The notes under the pieces were generated by a model that searched no databases, was not told where the DNA came from, and was given only the letters and a program-made list of their open reading frames with translations. A stretch of 20,864 nt of DNA from Isoetes engelmannii. Its lineage: Eukaryota; Streptophyta; Lycopodiopsida; Isoetales; Isoetaceae. Made by a program: the position numbers and the translations under genes. This document shows, in pieces, positions 1 through 10,418 of this stretch (its first letter is position 1; each line of letters starts with the position of its first letter). The stretch covers positions 1 to 20,864 of the forward strand of contig JAANSK020276269.1 in NCBI GenBank assembly GCA_011763485.2, given 5' to 3'.

Positions 1-8
1 AAATGGGG

Positions 9-46
9 GTGATTCCGGAGGCCGGGAAAAACACCTCCGGGATCAC
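9..46. repeat. Imperfect inverted repeat (hairpin)
   Basis: Two 13-base arms (9-21 and 34-46) are complementary at 12 of 13 positions, with a 12-base spacer. The arms are GC-rich around CCGGAGG. It lies about 135 bases beyond the stop codon of the VQ gene, so it could fall in or near that gene's 3' end. No function is assigned. Confidence 0.5.
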
Positions 47-181
47 CGAAACCAGGGTAATATTATCCTCACCCATCCACCACGCCTTCATCCACCGCAA
101 CCAAAAGCAGCTGAGATGGGACTAGTTTGAGCAAGTTTAGCTAAAGTCATTATAGTTAATAAGAAATATATGATTAGTAAT

Positions 182-557
182 TTATTCCCTGGGATCAAGA
201 GGAGGAGCTATGGAGGACAAATTGGGCATGCCAAATGCAAGAGATCTGGTGGGTTGAGGCCGGACAAGGCCGGAAGTAAGCAAGTGATCTAATCTTCCTA
301 TGTGCAGCGACGGATTTGAAACAAACAGAGGATTTCCTGGTACATCAGTAAGCTGCTGCACCATAGCTCGAAAATTTCTGGTGTCAGCTTCAAGAATAGT
401 TGTCAGGGTCGTCTGGAAGCTTGGATCTTTTCTTTCTGACTTTTGTAGAAGAAACGCCCACAGAAGAACCTGTGCTATTGGAAGCATTAGGGCTTTTGGA
501 TCCGATATTATTCGACGACCCAGAAGTGAAAAATCCTCCAAATCCTGGAGCTGCCAT
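182..557 (-). pseudogene. VQ-motif protein gene with one frame break
   Basis: VQ proteins are small plant nuclear cofactors that bind WRKY transcription factors or MAP-kinase targets through a short FxxxVQxLTG motif. Here the motif reads FRAMVQQLTD (minus strand, 373-344), with D in place of the usual final G. The natural start is the ATG at 557-555. It opens a Ser/Asn/Gly-rich N-terminus ending in a basic VRKKRSK stretch, as is common just before the VQ core, but this frame stops at 392-390. The motif and C-terminus, ending in PPLDPRE before the stop at 184-182, are in another frame that is open from 541. The two frames overlap, and the switch falls at about 400-430. Either this is a recent pseudogene or the sequence has a one-base error. 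Joined, the product would be about 125 residues, typical for a small VQ protein. The family call rests on the motif alone. Confidence 0.65.
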
Positions 558-787
558 AGCTATAGCTCCAATCCGTTCAAGAGACGGGGGATTTAATGGG
601 TCCTACGATGGGGATCTAGTAGAGGTGAGGGATAAAGAATCGATGAGTTTTCGTCCACCACAGCATCGTGCCGCTTCCTTCTGCTTCTGCTTCTGCGTGA
701 AGGAAGAATTTGGAAGCCCGCCGCTTCTACTTCGACTCTACTGAGGCATAGAACCTTGGCGGTGCTATGGCGGCGCCGCCTGAACAA
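558..787 (-). other. Putative 5' leader of the VQ gene
   Basis: A GC-rich stretch upstream of the VQ start. It has short CTTCTG repeats (about 674-696) and a GGCGGCGCC core near 770. A 64-codon minus-strand frame is open across it (787-593), but its Arg/Ser-rich translation shows no family feature. I read it as leader or promoter sequence rather than a gene. Confidence 0.3.
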
Positions 788-1042
788 GAAACAAGGTTCC
801 CTAAAATGAACAATACATGTAAAACCTAGGAATTTTCCCCTACCTAGGGTTTACGTGACTTTTAGGTGGGACGAGGGAGGCGGATTCTTGTCTTACAATT
901 AGTGAACCACGATACAAGTAATGAAGTACCATAATAATTGTCATCAAAACTGTCAATACTTGTTACAAATCTTGGCTTTGGTTAGATTTCCTTTAAAGAT
1001 CTCCGTTTCTTCCCTAAACACCTCAAGGTAAATAGAAGAAAC

Positions 1043-1190
1043 GTATGCCCTATATTGCATTGAAAACTCATGACACTTGTCAATTTCTTCTTTAGTTAAA
1101 ACTAAAGAAGAAATTTGTATGCCCTATATTGCATTAAAAACTCTGTAACTCGTCGACTTCTCCTTTATTTCTTTGTCATTCTCTTTCATT
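1043..1190. repeat. Diverged tandem duplication, 74-bp period
   Basis: A 19-base string, GTATGCCCTATATTGCATT, occurs at 1043-1061 and again at 1117-1135. The similarity continues for 27 bases with one mismatch and then more loosely, giving a unit of about 74 bp repeated twice. Confidence 0.7.
1082..1115. repeat. Perfect 16-bp hairpin with 2-base loop
   Basis: The arms 1082-1097 and 1100-1115 are exact reverse complements, separated only by AA. The hairpin sits at the end of the first 74-bp repeat unit. It is downstream of the DUF639 stop on the minus strand and could fold in a long 3' UTR or act as a cruciform. Its function is unknown. Confidence 0.75.
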
Positions 1191-1318
1191 GAATTAGATG
1201 TAAATTTCCTTCGATACGGGGTAAACCCGGTTTCTATTTGTCTTCAACTTCCAAATGAAATAATTCGCACACAAAATAAACTTAAGGTTCATAGAGACTC
1301 CTAGCCCTTCACAATCAT

Positions 1319-1350
1319 CTACAAGCCATTCCATACTTGCATCTGGAGAG
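1319..1350 (-). repeat. Relic third copy of the DUF639 C-terminal repeat
   Basis: Bases 1321-1347 closely match the start of the 99-bp repeat units in the DUF639 last exon (ACAAGCCATTCCA, then TTGCATCTGGA on the plus strand). On the minus strand it reads PDASMEWLVDD, against PDAIMEWLVDN in the gene. It lies past the stop codon at 1422-1420, so it is now 3' UTR. Confidence 0.65.
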
Positions 1351-1419
1351 CTCCATTAGAGTGGAAAGCATGCTTAGTGTTTTACTTATGTACCAGAGCC
1401 CATATATATGTATACATAA

Positions 1420-4400
1420 TTAGTTATCCACAAGCCATTCCATGATTGCATCTGGAACACCATCTACCTTGGACAGCAATCTTTGAGTCTTTGATGAAAG
1501 GTCATCATCAGCATCCTTCTCATGTCCTACAAGCCATTCCATGATTGCATCTGGAACACCATCTACCTTGGACAAAAATCTTTGAGTCTTTGATGGAAGG
1601 TCATCATGAGCATCATCATGAGCATCCTTCTCATGAGGTAGCACAACAACAGGAGCAGCAGGTACTGTTTCCCACCAATCCTTCAGTTGGCCAATGAACC
1701 TCTTCGCCATTGGCCTTCTGAATGGAAGCTCTTTTGTGAACTGATCAAGCATGACAATTGCACAGAGAACATTAAATGGAACAAATAAGAATGTGGCAGC
1801 AGCTCCAACGAGCACAAGCAAGCCTATATTTAGAGCCTTATCAGGACCCGACAGAAAAAGTGTCCGAAGTTTTAGAAGTGTAATATTTACAGTTTGAAGA
1901 TAACTTTCCATTACTGCAAGAGCTTCCTTGAGCGCAATGAACTTCTGAATTGTATTTGAGGGAGGTGGTTCTCTTATTGTTATTTTACCAAAATCACCCG
2001 CTACCTGACCGTCAGCTCTTAGTGCCCGTATTGAAATTACCATGGCTGCGCCTGAAATAAGAATTGATGGAATAACAAACCGAATCCAATTCCTGTACAC
2101 ACAAGACTATGCTCTTTAATGTTAGATTAACATACATGATGTTAAACTCTAAAACTGTAAATAACCTGAACTACCTACACTAGGCATGGTGTCACCAGGT
2201 TGGCATGCCACTATTTTATAGTTCTCAAATAGAAGGCATATCTATGCAAAATGACGACTCTTCTAACAAACTCTCTTCCTGTGTAGAAACTGCATAGACA
2301 AATGATAAGAAATGAAATAGAATGGTTTTATTATCACGTCTTATAAGAAAGCGACAGCGGGGCTGTTTTTCTTTCTTTTCTTTTTGGGGGTGGGCGGAGA
2401 TGGAAAATGACAGTTGCCCTAACAAACTCTTTATCCTCTCTAGAGACTGCAGAGACAAAAGGGAGAGAGAGCTGCTGCAGAGAACCGCCTTTGGTAATTT
2501 TGTTTTTCCTTTTTGTTCTTTTATTTGTTGAGGGGGGACAAGAGAATGCTTGCCTGTAAAGAATGGTAAGTACACAAAGAAGAAATATAACTGTTTCCTT
2601 TGGCTCTTCCCAGCTCCTCAGCTTATGCAGCTTGGTTACCCCAATTGAGAAGGGTAAAAGCAACTCCTGAACAGTCAATAAGAGTATGAGTACCTTGCTA
2701 TCTTCCTTATGGTTCTATTTTCATTACCATGAAAGCTGCCTTTAGAATAATTCATCTAATATACTATAACTTAGAACTGGTGCTATACACAGACCTTGAA
2801 AAGTTCAATATTCTCAGGAATCCCCTGTACCAGAGCGCCGTCGATGGTTGCTCTTGTAATTTCTGCTTCCTTGCTCAATCCCCAACAAGCCATTACAGCC
2901 CTTTCAGTTTGAGACAAACCACCAACTACGTGGTTCTTTCCTAATACCAAACCTTGGCCTGATACTTTCTGTTTCCAAAACGAAACTGATTTTGGGGTCT
3001 TCCATGTACTTGAAGTCATCCATTTTGAAAGATAAACACTTCCATCAGTTCCAATTGCATGCTGTTCAACTCCAAGTTTATCCTCCACCTCAGGATTGGC
3101 AGCTCTTGACAAGTAGCGTGGATCACCTGGATTCAACTCCATTCTACCTCCCCAAAAACCAACTGCTAGAGTCTGCAGCACCAGTTCTCCTCCACGTGCA
3201 TTTGCTAAATAGGAAAACTGCAAAAGCTTTTCTGGTTCTTTCAGCGGCTTTTCAGTTACAGAGTGTACAGCTTGCAACCTGGCTACTCCTAATAGAAAAC
3301 TATTTAAAGCCTTTTGTTTACCCATTTTGGCTCCATAAATATACTTCACAGCTGGATCAGATTCTTCTGGTGCATATTCTCGTATAAATTGATACAGGGT
3401 AATTAGTTCATGTAGTGATGCATGCCAAAAATCTCGGCGTCTTTTCCCATGAAGATCAACAAATTCCAGGACCCAAGGATTAGATCTGATGTCAAATTTC
3501 CAGCAAGAGTCAAAACGTATTTCCTACTTCAGTTGCATTAAAGACTAATTTCCCAAACAAAACTTGGGGTACGTTAAGTTAAAGAAAACATCCATGCATT
3601 GAAAGAGACTACATCCCATAAATTAGATTGGATGAAGTGCAAAAATTGCATGTGAGAAATGATGGATTATTACAGATTTACTGTTCTTATTGATTCCTTG
3701 TCCGTTGAATGCAAACGAAATCAATCCTTACCAGAGTTCAGATTTCATATTTCATATTTCAGGAACATGTTTAAGGGTTTCAAACTACCAACATCACTGA
3801 TTTAATTTAGAGGATAGGTATAGAAATATCTGAAAGATGCCTAACCTAGTTTTTTGGCAGAGACACAAATAACGTACTGTTGGCTTGAAAATATGGAGAT
3901 AGCAGAGTCGATGATTTTTATGTCAAAAGGACGAACTCTGTTTCGCTCAATCTTTGCTCCATCGCCTCTCAAATCCAGCCGTACTGCCTTGTTAGGTTTT
4001 GTAAAGGCATATGGCTGAAATATGGAATTTTTCAATTATACTATGGTACAAGAAGACATGCATCTCAAAAGAGATGAACAGAAGGGATATCAAACCTGAA
4101 AATACAAAGCATAATTAGTCAATGTCAACCTTCCCGGCCACATAATGTTCTTATCCCATTTAAGGATAGGCTGCCTGGCACTTTCTCCAACACATATAAC
4201 AGACTCCTCTTTTTCTAGTTCTAATAATGTGCCATATTCTTGTTTATGTTGGATACGCATGTCAAGAATCCTGCATATAATAGTGTCTGACAAACATAAG
4301 ATTAAAATAAAATAAACATTTGAAGTTGGTGGAAATGCAAAGGTAGTAGAAAAAATATTCACAAGAGGCAGCCTGGTAGAAAAGAGAAGCTACCAAAAAT

Positions 4401-7400
4401 GCTGAAGGTTTAATTGGAGATTAGGACATCTCTATAGATTAAAAACAATTCTGGACAAGTATTCATTAAGTTTTTTGCAATCAATACAGATTCCATTGAA
4501 GAACTCGGAAGCTCATGCTCTATTTGCTGGTCTCATAGAACCTATGTGTCTCAATCAATTATAATAAATCTCCCCCCTTTATTTCCTTCTTTAATGCTCA
4601 ATTCGTCTCTTTAGAGGGTTTGGATATCATGATAAGAAAACAAAAACATGGCATAATCATTGGAGTGATGAACAGAGATGAGAAAACAAAGAATACAAGG
4701 GATAGACACCTGGGAACTCGACTAACTCAACCAACTACAGACAGAAATAATTATACATGGCCAAAACATGATCACTGCTAAGAAGACATTGATGAATCAT
4801 TTCACAGGACAAAATATGTATGGCTAATCTAAAAAATACTGATACATGGAGTTTAAAACCTTACATACAATCCATTAGACGAACTCAATTTCACTTATAT
4901 CTCTATCAATAAAGCTGCAAAAAAATCTATTTCAGCTGAACCCTTAAAGGTCATAGGGACAAATATGTAAGGTATCTTTGAATGTTTCACAGTAAGCTTC
5001 AGAACATTTATATAAGGCCACAAAAGAATCCCTAAACCAATCAAAAGGATGAAAGCCTTACCGGCATAGTGAGACTATATAGCGGTCCCAAGTATCAAAA
5101 TTGAGCCCTTCATTTCCTTTACACAATGCTGAGAATAGATTATGAACAGTTGCTCGATCTGCTACCCCAGGTATTGCTGGTGCAAAGCGTATAAATGCTG
5201 ATTCTCCCACAAGAACATTCTACATAATAGATTTGATTGTTATAGCGGATTTTAGCAAGTAAAATGCAAGAATCATTCCATGCATGAGGTGTCGAGGATG
5301 CAAAAAGGACTGTAAATACCGGTTTCCTAACATACTAAATTTATTTAGCAACTGGAACCAAACCTATAGGTATTGCTGTAGCCATGTAAATATTCAGCAC
5401 AAAATCCTAGAATAGAATGGGCACAATGCATTCAATGATGACGTGATATGCAGGTGATATAAAAGATACTTTTCTGCTCCAGACACGTCGAACATAATAT
5501 AGCTTTCTCCCATAATAAAAAAACCAAACAAGGAGATAATAAGAATACCAACCATATCAGTTTCTGACATATAAATGCCTAAATATGCAACCATAAAGGA
5601 GAAATGGACACTGGATTAAACTGTTAAAATTTGGCATAGAATAATAGATGTAGCAGCAACAATCTGCAAAATGACAACATAAGCCCCTCAACAATCTGCT
5701 AGACAGCTATATGCATGCAAGCGAGAACAATAGGTCAGATCCCTCAAATAAGTGAATACCTAGGCCTCTCATTACCATGCACTAGACACCTATCATGCAC
5801 TTACATCTAACTGCAAACTTTGTTGCTCTGCATTCTTCATCATGTAAGGATCCTGCCATCCTAACATTGCATCAAATACAAGACGCCGGAAGGCAGCATC
5901 CTGCAAAAAGTAGTTTCTCAGGCACTGTCTGCATGATAAAGAATATCCAAAGAACGAAAGTGACTTAAAACAGATGAAAGTGATATAAAATTTCGTTGAA
6001 TTAGTGAGGTTTATAAACAAAACATGGACTCCTTAGGCTAAATGACACCATCATTCATCAAGTGCAAACCTTTACATTTTTCAAAAAACTGGAAACCAAG
6101 TCAACAATACGGAGACCCCTTTGGCAAGTATTTGATGCTGTTGGTATGGATCCTTGAGAGACAATCAGTCTTCTTTCCATCTGCTAGAACTTGAAATTTA
6201 AAAGCAGTGACAGGGTTTTATAAACAGATATAGCTGTCGCTTGTTCCTGCTAATGCAATCTTACTGGCATCTTCCTATGTTATCGAATTCTAGATTGTCT
6301 ATTATATTGCTCAAACTAATATCTTCCAGAATGGTGCCACCCCTCACTATCCCTCGTTGCTCCACCTTCCTCCTTCCATCATCTTGTTAAATCTCCTACT
6401 TATTTAAGTTAATGTTTTTGCGTCTCGTTTCCCTGTATTCTTTATTGCTCAGCAGAAATACTATGGTCTTGGAATGTTACCAATGGACTAATGATTTGCG
6501 GCGTTCATAGTTAGTAAACCAATATGAACAATGAAAACATAGTAGCTGCCAAATAGCAGCAAATATGCTCGTCATGCTTACTTACATGCAATGAGGGATG
6601 GAAGTCTGCCCCACATCTGGAAAAATAACGGAAGCAGCAGAATTCCACCAAGTTACGAGCTTCATTTTGGACATCTATAGATGCATATGTCTCGAAATTC
6701 GCTTTCATCTTTTTCCCTGTTGATCCATTGAGCCTATCAGGATTTAAACAGGAACCATAAGAGATACATCTTTACCATAAGAGACATTAACCATGCCTAA
6801 CAGTCATTATCTTGCAAAAACTATTTCGTGACACCTGATTAACAGCTAAGATTACGGAGTTTTAGCTTTAAAGCACCTGCTGAACTGTTCTATAGTATTT
6901 CTTGCAGCTGGGGAGAGCTTTCCTTTTGGTGTAGCATCATCAACAATGTGCTCCTGAGGAAATAGAACCTTCGGTTCCAACACTGTATCGTCTGAGGTCA
7001 CCAGGTCATTTTGCTTGTCATTCCCCTTGGTTTTCAAGTTTCGTGATTGTTGATGATGCATCGACGCACAGACATCCCTACTCCAGCATGTATGGCATAC
7101 AAAATTTTCTACCAAAATGAAATCCAACAAAGAAATATTATACGAACTTCCAAGAATTACATTTCGAATAATAAGCAGGAAAAAACAAACAGATTAAGGA
7201 AAAAGATAACAAAACCTTACCTTGCAACTTCTTAGGACCATAGTCTCTTGCACAGACCGTCTTCTGCCATAATCTGTTTAAGCAAATCCGTTGCATTTTC
7301 CGTCTGCCATACCGAAGAGGTTGTGCAAATGTATACAGAAACCCATCGGTTGCCTGTTGGGTACAACATTCTGGTCCATTATTTACCCTGGAACAGATAT

Positions 7401-7515
7401 CCAGACTGCAGAATTTTTCCATCCTGTTATTAGCCAAGCTAAATTGGATATCATGTGACAGCGGCAAAATTTGTCCTTTCGATGCCAACTTGTGACGGAA
7501 TGAGGATGCTCTCCG
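1420..7515 (-). CDS. DUF639 family membrane protein, eleven exons (gene body)
   Basis: This is a plant DUF639 protein; its biochemical role is not known. I rebuilt minus-strand exons from splice sites: 7515-7221, 7108-6877, 6733-6586, 6180-6070, 5900-5805, 5219-5062, 4270-4096, 4014-3874, 3523-2795, 2666-2554 and 2092-1420. The phases match at every junction, giving about 956 codons with no internal stop. Family blocks are visible in order: EARNLVEFCCFRYFSR, AAFRRLVFDAMLGWQ, ESAFIRFAPAIPGVADRA, MWPGRLTLTNYALYFQ, GKRRRDFWHASLHE, LRSWEEPKETVIF and PPSNTIQKFIALKEA. Hydrophobic membrane-like segments occur in the last two exons (around ETVIFLLCVLTILYR, FVIPSILISGAAMVI and NIGLLVLVGAAATFLFVPF). 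They are followed by the family block KELPFRRPMAKRF and VPAAPVVVLP. The weakest junction is the 3874 donor (TAC/GTTATT). The gene continues 5' of 7515 into an exon interrupted by a LINE. A downstream ATG at 7422-7420 could start a shorter protein. Confidence 0.88.
1430..1640 (-). repeat. 99-bp (33-codon) tandem duplication in the DUF639 C-terminus
   Basis: The unit starting at 1430 is repeated from 1529 with few changes. In protein it gives two copies of SKTQR(F/L)LSKVDGVPDAIM followed by EWLV. Each is preceded by HEKDA and an acidic run; the upstream copy carries four extra residues (AHDD). The period is a multiple of three, so the frame is kept. Short repeats GATGATGATG-type within the acidic run suggest slippage. 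Confidence 0.9.
2093..2553 (-). other. GC-AG intron of the DUF639 gene
   Basis: The exon end reads CTTTACAG, followed by GCAAGC (intron from 2553), and the acceptor is TGTGTGTACAG at 2093. Joining them gives LTILYRNWIRF, continuous with the family's hydrophobic C-terminal region. GCAAG after AG fits the known minor GC-AG consensus. The alternative GT donor a few codons upstream (TGT/GTACTT) with another acceptor (CATAG) is also in frame but is a far weaker match. Confidence 0.75.
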
Positions 7516-7786
7516 CTGTTGCGTTCATATGCAGGACAACGATTTGAAGGATCAAACAGCCATGCTTTATGGATGATACAAAGGAAATTAAGTACAGTAC
7601 AACCCAACAATGACCACTGGATTAGAATATTGTATTAATCGTCGATGACGTGCCAACGCCATCTTCTATTAACAAGTGGCGCAAAAGCTGACTACACGAA
7701 ACACGTCATACAGAATTATCCCTACAACCTAGAAGCTTATGGAGCTAGGCCAGGTGGCGTGAAAAAAGGCCCAACAAAGAAAAGAC
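7516..7786 (-). other. Probable DUF639 intron next to the LINE
   Basis: Between the inferred donor CCG/GTCTTT (7786) and the acceptor CAACAG (7516) there are stops in all minus-strand frames and no conserved-looking protein. The donor is weak, so the exact exon border is uncertain. The phase-0 junction agrees with the downstream exon. Confidence 0.45.
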
Positions 7787-7810
7787 CGGGAATTCCTCTA
7801 AGAATTTTCT
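7787..7810 (-). other. 3' end of the split DUF639 exon, beyond the LINE
   Basis: These 24 bases hold one target-site duplication copy plus four exon bases (CCCG) up to the inferred 5' splice site. Before the insertion they continued the exon at 10439-10704, reading RKFLEEFP. They are now separated from it by 2.6 kb. Confidence 0.55.
7791..7810. repeat. LINE target-site duplication, left copy
   Basis: AATTCCTCTAAGAATTTTCT is identical over 20 bases to 10419-10438. The pair brackets the LINE and marks its exact insertion point. Confidence 0.9.
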
Positions 7811-8704
7811 CTAGCCGGGATGTGGACCGGCTGGAGCCATATGTCGATCTATACGATGATATACAACAGCATCAGCGACTGGAGAAAGTCATGCTCCTTG
7901 GGGACTTCAATGCCCGAACGGGGATGGAGCAAGAGACCAGGTTTGACCCCCTTGCTGAGGATGCATTGCAGCAAAACCCGGCAGAGACGGCTTGTCCAAG
8001 GGCATCAGCGGATACCCGTATCACCCGATACGGCAGGCAGTTGCTCTTGCTCTACAGCATCTTCGACCTCATAATCTGCAATGGGCTGGCGCAGTGGCCA
8101 TCCTCCAGTCCCTACACTTGCTGGCAGGAGAACCAGGGGGGCGGCCACAATGTAGTTGATTACGTACTCATGAAGGAGCAACGTGTGCACCTCATTACAC
8201 ATTTTGCCATTGGCACAGCAGCTCGGGATGAGGAAGTGGACTCCGGCCACTAGCCCCTTCTCGTGAGGGTAGCCCTGCAGGTCACCTATGCGACCGTTCC
8301 CTCGGCACCACGGATACTCCAGTTGCATCTGAACTATGACCGGGCAGAGAACTACGTATAGATGGTCGAGCAGGGCCCGACAGAGATATTGCAGCTTCCC
8401 ATACTGCAGCAGCAGACCACCCACGTGACTCAGGTGCTCGTGGCAGCCGCAAACACATGCTTTGGGAAGGGCCGCTCGCGTGGGCATGTTAGGAACTCCA
8501 CCTTCCCCCGTAACCGTTGGTTTGATGAGGACTGTTGCGAATTGAAACGTCAGCTCCGTCGGATCACTAACCCCATTGAGCGCCCCCAGGCCATCGCTCC
8601 TATCGCAGATTCCTCAAGGGCAAGAAGGCTACGTATCTTGCGGAGTGCCAGCACCAAATATTCTGCCTCTTGGAACGTCACCCCCAGTGTGGAAAATTCA
8701 TTGG
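7811..8704 (+). pseudogene. LINE endonuclease C-terminal part and linker
   Basis: The frame through 7810-8253 shows the metal-binding GDFNARTG motif (about 7900-7923), then CWQENQGGGHNVVDYVL, and DSGH followed by a TAG and PLLVRVAL. This corresponds to the SDHxPL motif of APE nucleases, with one serine codon apparently changed to a stop. The same frame reopens past a second TAG (8359-8361) and covers the linker, including RNRWFDEDCCELKRQLRRI. Near 8600 the conserved text moves to another frame (FLKGKKATYLAECQHQIFC), which ends at about 8704, where AT-rich sequence begins. Confidence 0.85.
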
Positions 8705-8812
8705 ATATAAGGTTTTTCATATGACATATTTTTTAATTTTATGGGTGTCATTGACAACTTTTTAAAATTTTAAGTTCTCAAGGACACAAATTAGATGGCA
8801 TTGACAACTTTT
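8705..8812. repeat. AT-rich insert in the LINE with 14-bp direct repeats
   Basis: CATTGACAACTTTT is present at 8749-8762 and again at 8799-8812, 50 bases apart. The sequence around it is AT-rich and has stops, unlike the GC-richer LINE on both sides. It separates the linker frame from the start of the RT frame. It may be a small insertion with duplicated ends or a local duplication. Confidence 0.5.
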
Positions 8813-10402
8813 GGTCAAACAATTAATAATAACTCTGTGGGAGACATTACTGCAGAGCAATGGGTCCATTACCTGCAACAGTTGTATAATCCTTTGGGCA
8901 GGCAGGCGCCAGTGCCCTATAGTGGACGCCATAATCATGGACCTCAGGCGCCTGGCCAATGGGAAGGCAACAGATTTGGGTGGGATGCAGGCGGAACTCC
9001 TCAAATGGGCCGGACTACCAATGGTACCTGTGTTGACAGCAATGTTCAATAAAGCACTGCAAGAAGGACTTCCGCCGCAGTGGACTTGCAGCAGGGTCCT
9101 CCCCATATACAAGGTCGGGGACCCGAACTGCCCGGCCAATTACCACACCATAATGGTCAGCTCTCTCTTTGTGAAACTTTTGAGTACCATTATCGAGCAG
9201 CGGATAACCATGTGGGCCGAAAACTCAGAGGTCCTTGCTCTCACCCAGGCAAGCTTCCATCCTGACCGCTCTAAAATTGATCATCTGTTCACCCTGAGAG
9301 CCATCATCGAGGACAACAGAAACCGCCGACAAGACCTCTACCATTGCTTTGTTGACTTTGCCAAAGCTTTTGACACGGTGCCTCGAGACAAGCTGTGGAG
9401 CAGATTGCAACAGCTCAGGACACCCATAGACTTGCAGAATGCAATATACAGGCTTTATGAGGCATGCTCCGGAAGCCTGGCGCCGTCGGGCCAGCTGGTG
9501 GACAGTAGTATTAGAGTGCGCCAGGGTTGCCCTCTCTCGCCTACACTTTTTGGCATCTACATTGACCAGTTGGAACAGTGGATGGCCGAACAGGGGAGAA
9601 TGGGCTCCCCATTGGTACATCACATTATAACGCAGCTAATCTACACTGATGATGTTGACTTCGTGGCACACACCCCAGAAGACATGCAACGCCACCTGGA
9701 CGCTCTTGCCACTTTCTGTCAGTACACAAGCATGCGAATCAACTTGGCTAAGACTAAGGTCCTGCTGGTGTCGTCCTCCTGTCACCCACGGCCACCCTCC
9801 TTCATGTATCAGGGGCAAACCGTGGAAGTGACTCCCACCTATAAGTACTTGAGAATAGAGTTCTCCACTACCACGCACTGGGGTAGCTGCATTCGACTGC
9901 GGGTTGCTGCAGGCTGGAAAGCCTTACACGCCATGCAGAACAGTAGTCACCAGGAAGAACTGTATGTGTGGGAGTCACGTCTGTTCAGAGCTTTGGTTGA
10001 GCCAGTTCTCTTGTACGAGGTGGAAGTTTGGGGCCCAGTCATATCCGCCACCACATGGGGTAACCTTGAACGGGTACAGAAGGCTTTCTTGGCACGCACG
10101 CTCGGGGTGAAGTCCATAGTGTCATATCAGATACTACTTCGGAAACAGGATTCCTCCCACTTCTGAGAGCAGCCATGTGCCGCCACCTCCCCTACTTTCA
10201 AAAGGTAGTTTGCATGGGGGATGACCGGCTACCTAAGGTGGCCTTAGCAGTTGCGATGGCGCCGCAACGTCTTAAAGCTTGCTGGAAGGACAAACAAGCC
10301 CAGTGGCTCTCCCAGTGGCATGTCCAGGCAAACAGGTTCCTAGTACATAATCTAGTTATCCTTCATCATATAAAAATATATGTCACTCGTTTTGTGATGT
10401 AG
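8795..10402 (+). pseudogene. LINE reverse transcriptase domain
   Basis: A short frame from 8795 (NNNSVGDITAEQWVHYLQQL) shifts near 8940 into the main 8811-10166 frame. That frame holds the RT blocks in order: LPIYKVGDPNCPANY, catalytic block A FVDFAKAFDTVPR, block B RQGCPLSPTLF, block C YTDDVDFVAH (the DD pair is kept; YADD is more usual), block D INLAKTKVLLVS and YKYLRIEF. A last frame change near 10110-10130 leads to LLRAAMCRHLPYFQKVV and the end at 10402. The block C Asp pair and block A Asp are present, so the domain was once catalytic. The breaks rule out a full product. Confidence 0.93.
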
Positions 10403-10418
10403 CCTGAAAAAAATGTGA

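Larger units (their letters stand above)
790..1318. other. Intergenic, no gene seen
   Basis: AT-rich spacer between the VQ gene (5' side) and the 3' end of the DUF639 gene; both genes are on the minus strand. No coding stretch was recognised. It contains a diverged 74-bp tandem duplication and a perfect hairpin (separate entries). Confidence 0.5.
7811..10418 (+). mobile_element. 5'-truncated, inactive non-LTR retrotransposon (LINE)
   Basis: The element runs from the end of an APE-type endonuclease domain through a reverse transcriptase to a short A-rich 3' tail (about 10406-10418) and is flanked by perfect 20-bp duplications. Truncation at the 5' end and long duplications are the usual marks of target-primed reverse transcription. 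The open frame is broken by two in-frame TAG codons (8251 and 8359), frame changes near 8600, 8940 and 10110-10130, and a small AT-rich insertion near 8705-8795. The RT wording (AKAFDTVPR, RQGCPLSPTLFGIYIDQLE, HTPEDMQRHLDALATFC) does not look like plant L1. Its clade is undetermined. It lies antisense to the DUF639 gene it interrupts. Confidence 0.93.

Noticed and set aside
2225-2531. Open frames on both strands within 2225-2575
   Set aside because: They lie almost wholly in the GC-AG intron of DUF639 and show low-complexity Lys/Ser/Phe-rich translations.
5394-5594. Hydrophobic minus-strand open frame
   Set aside because: It falls inside the intron between DUF639 exons 5900-5805 and 5219-5062, and the exon phases fit without it.
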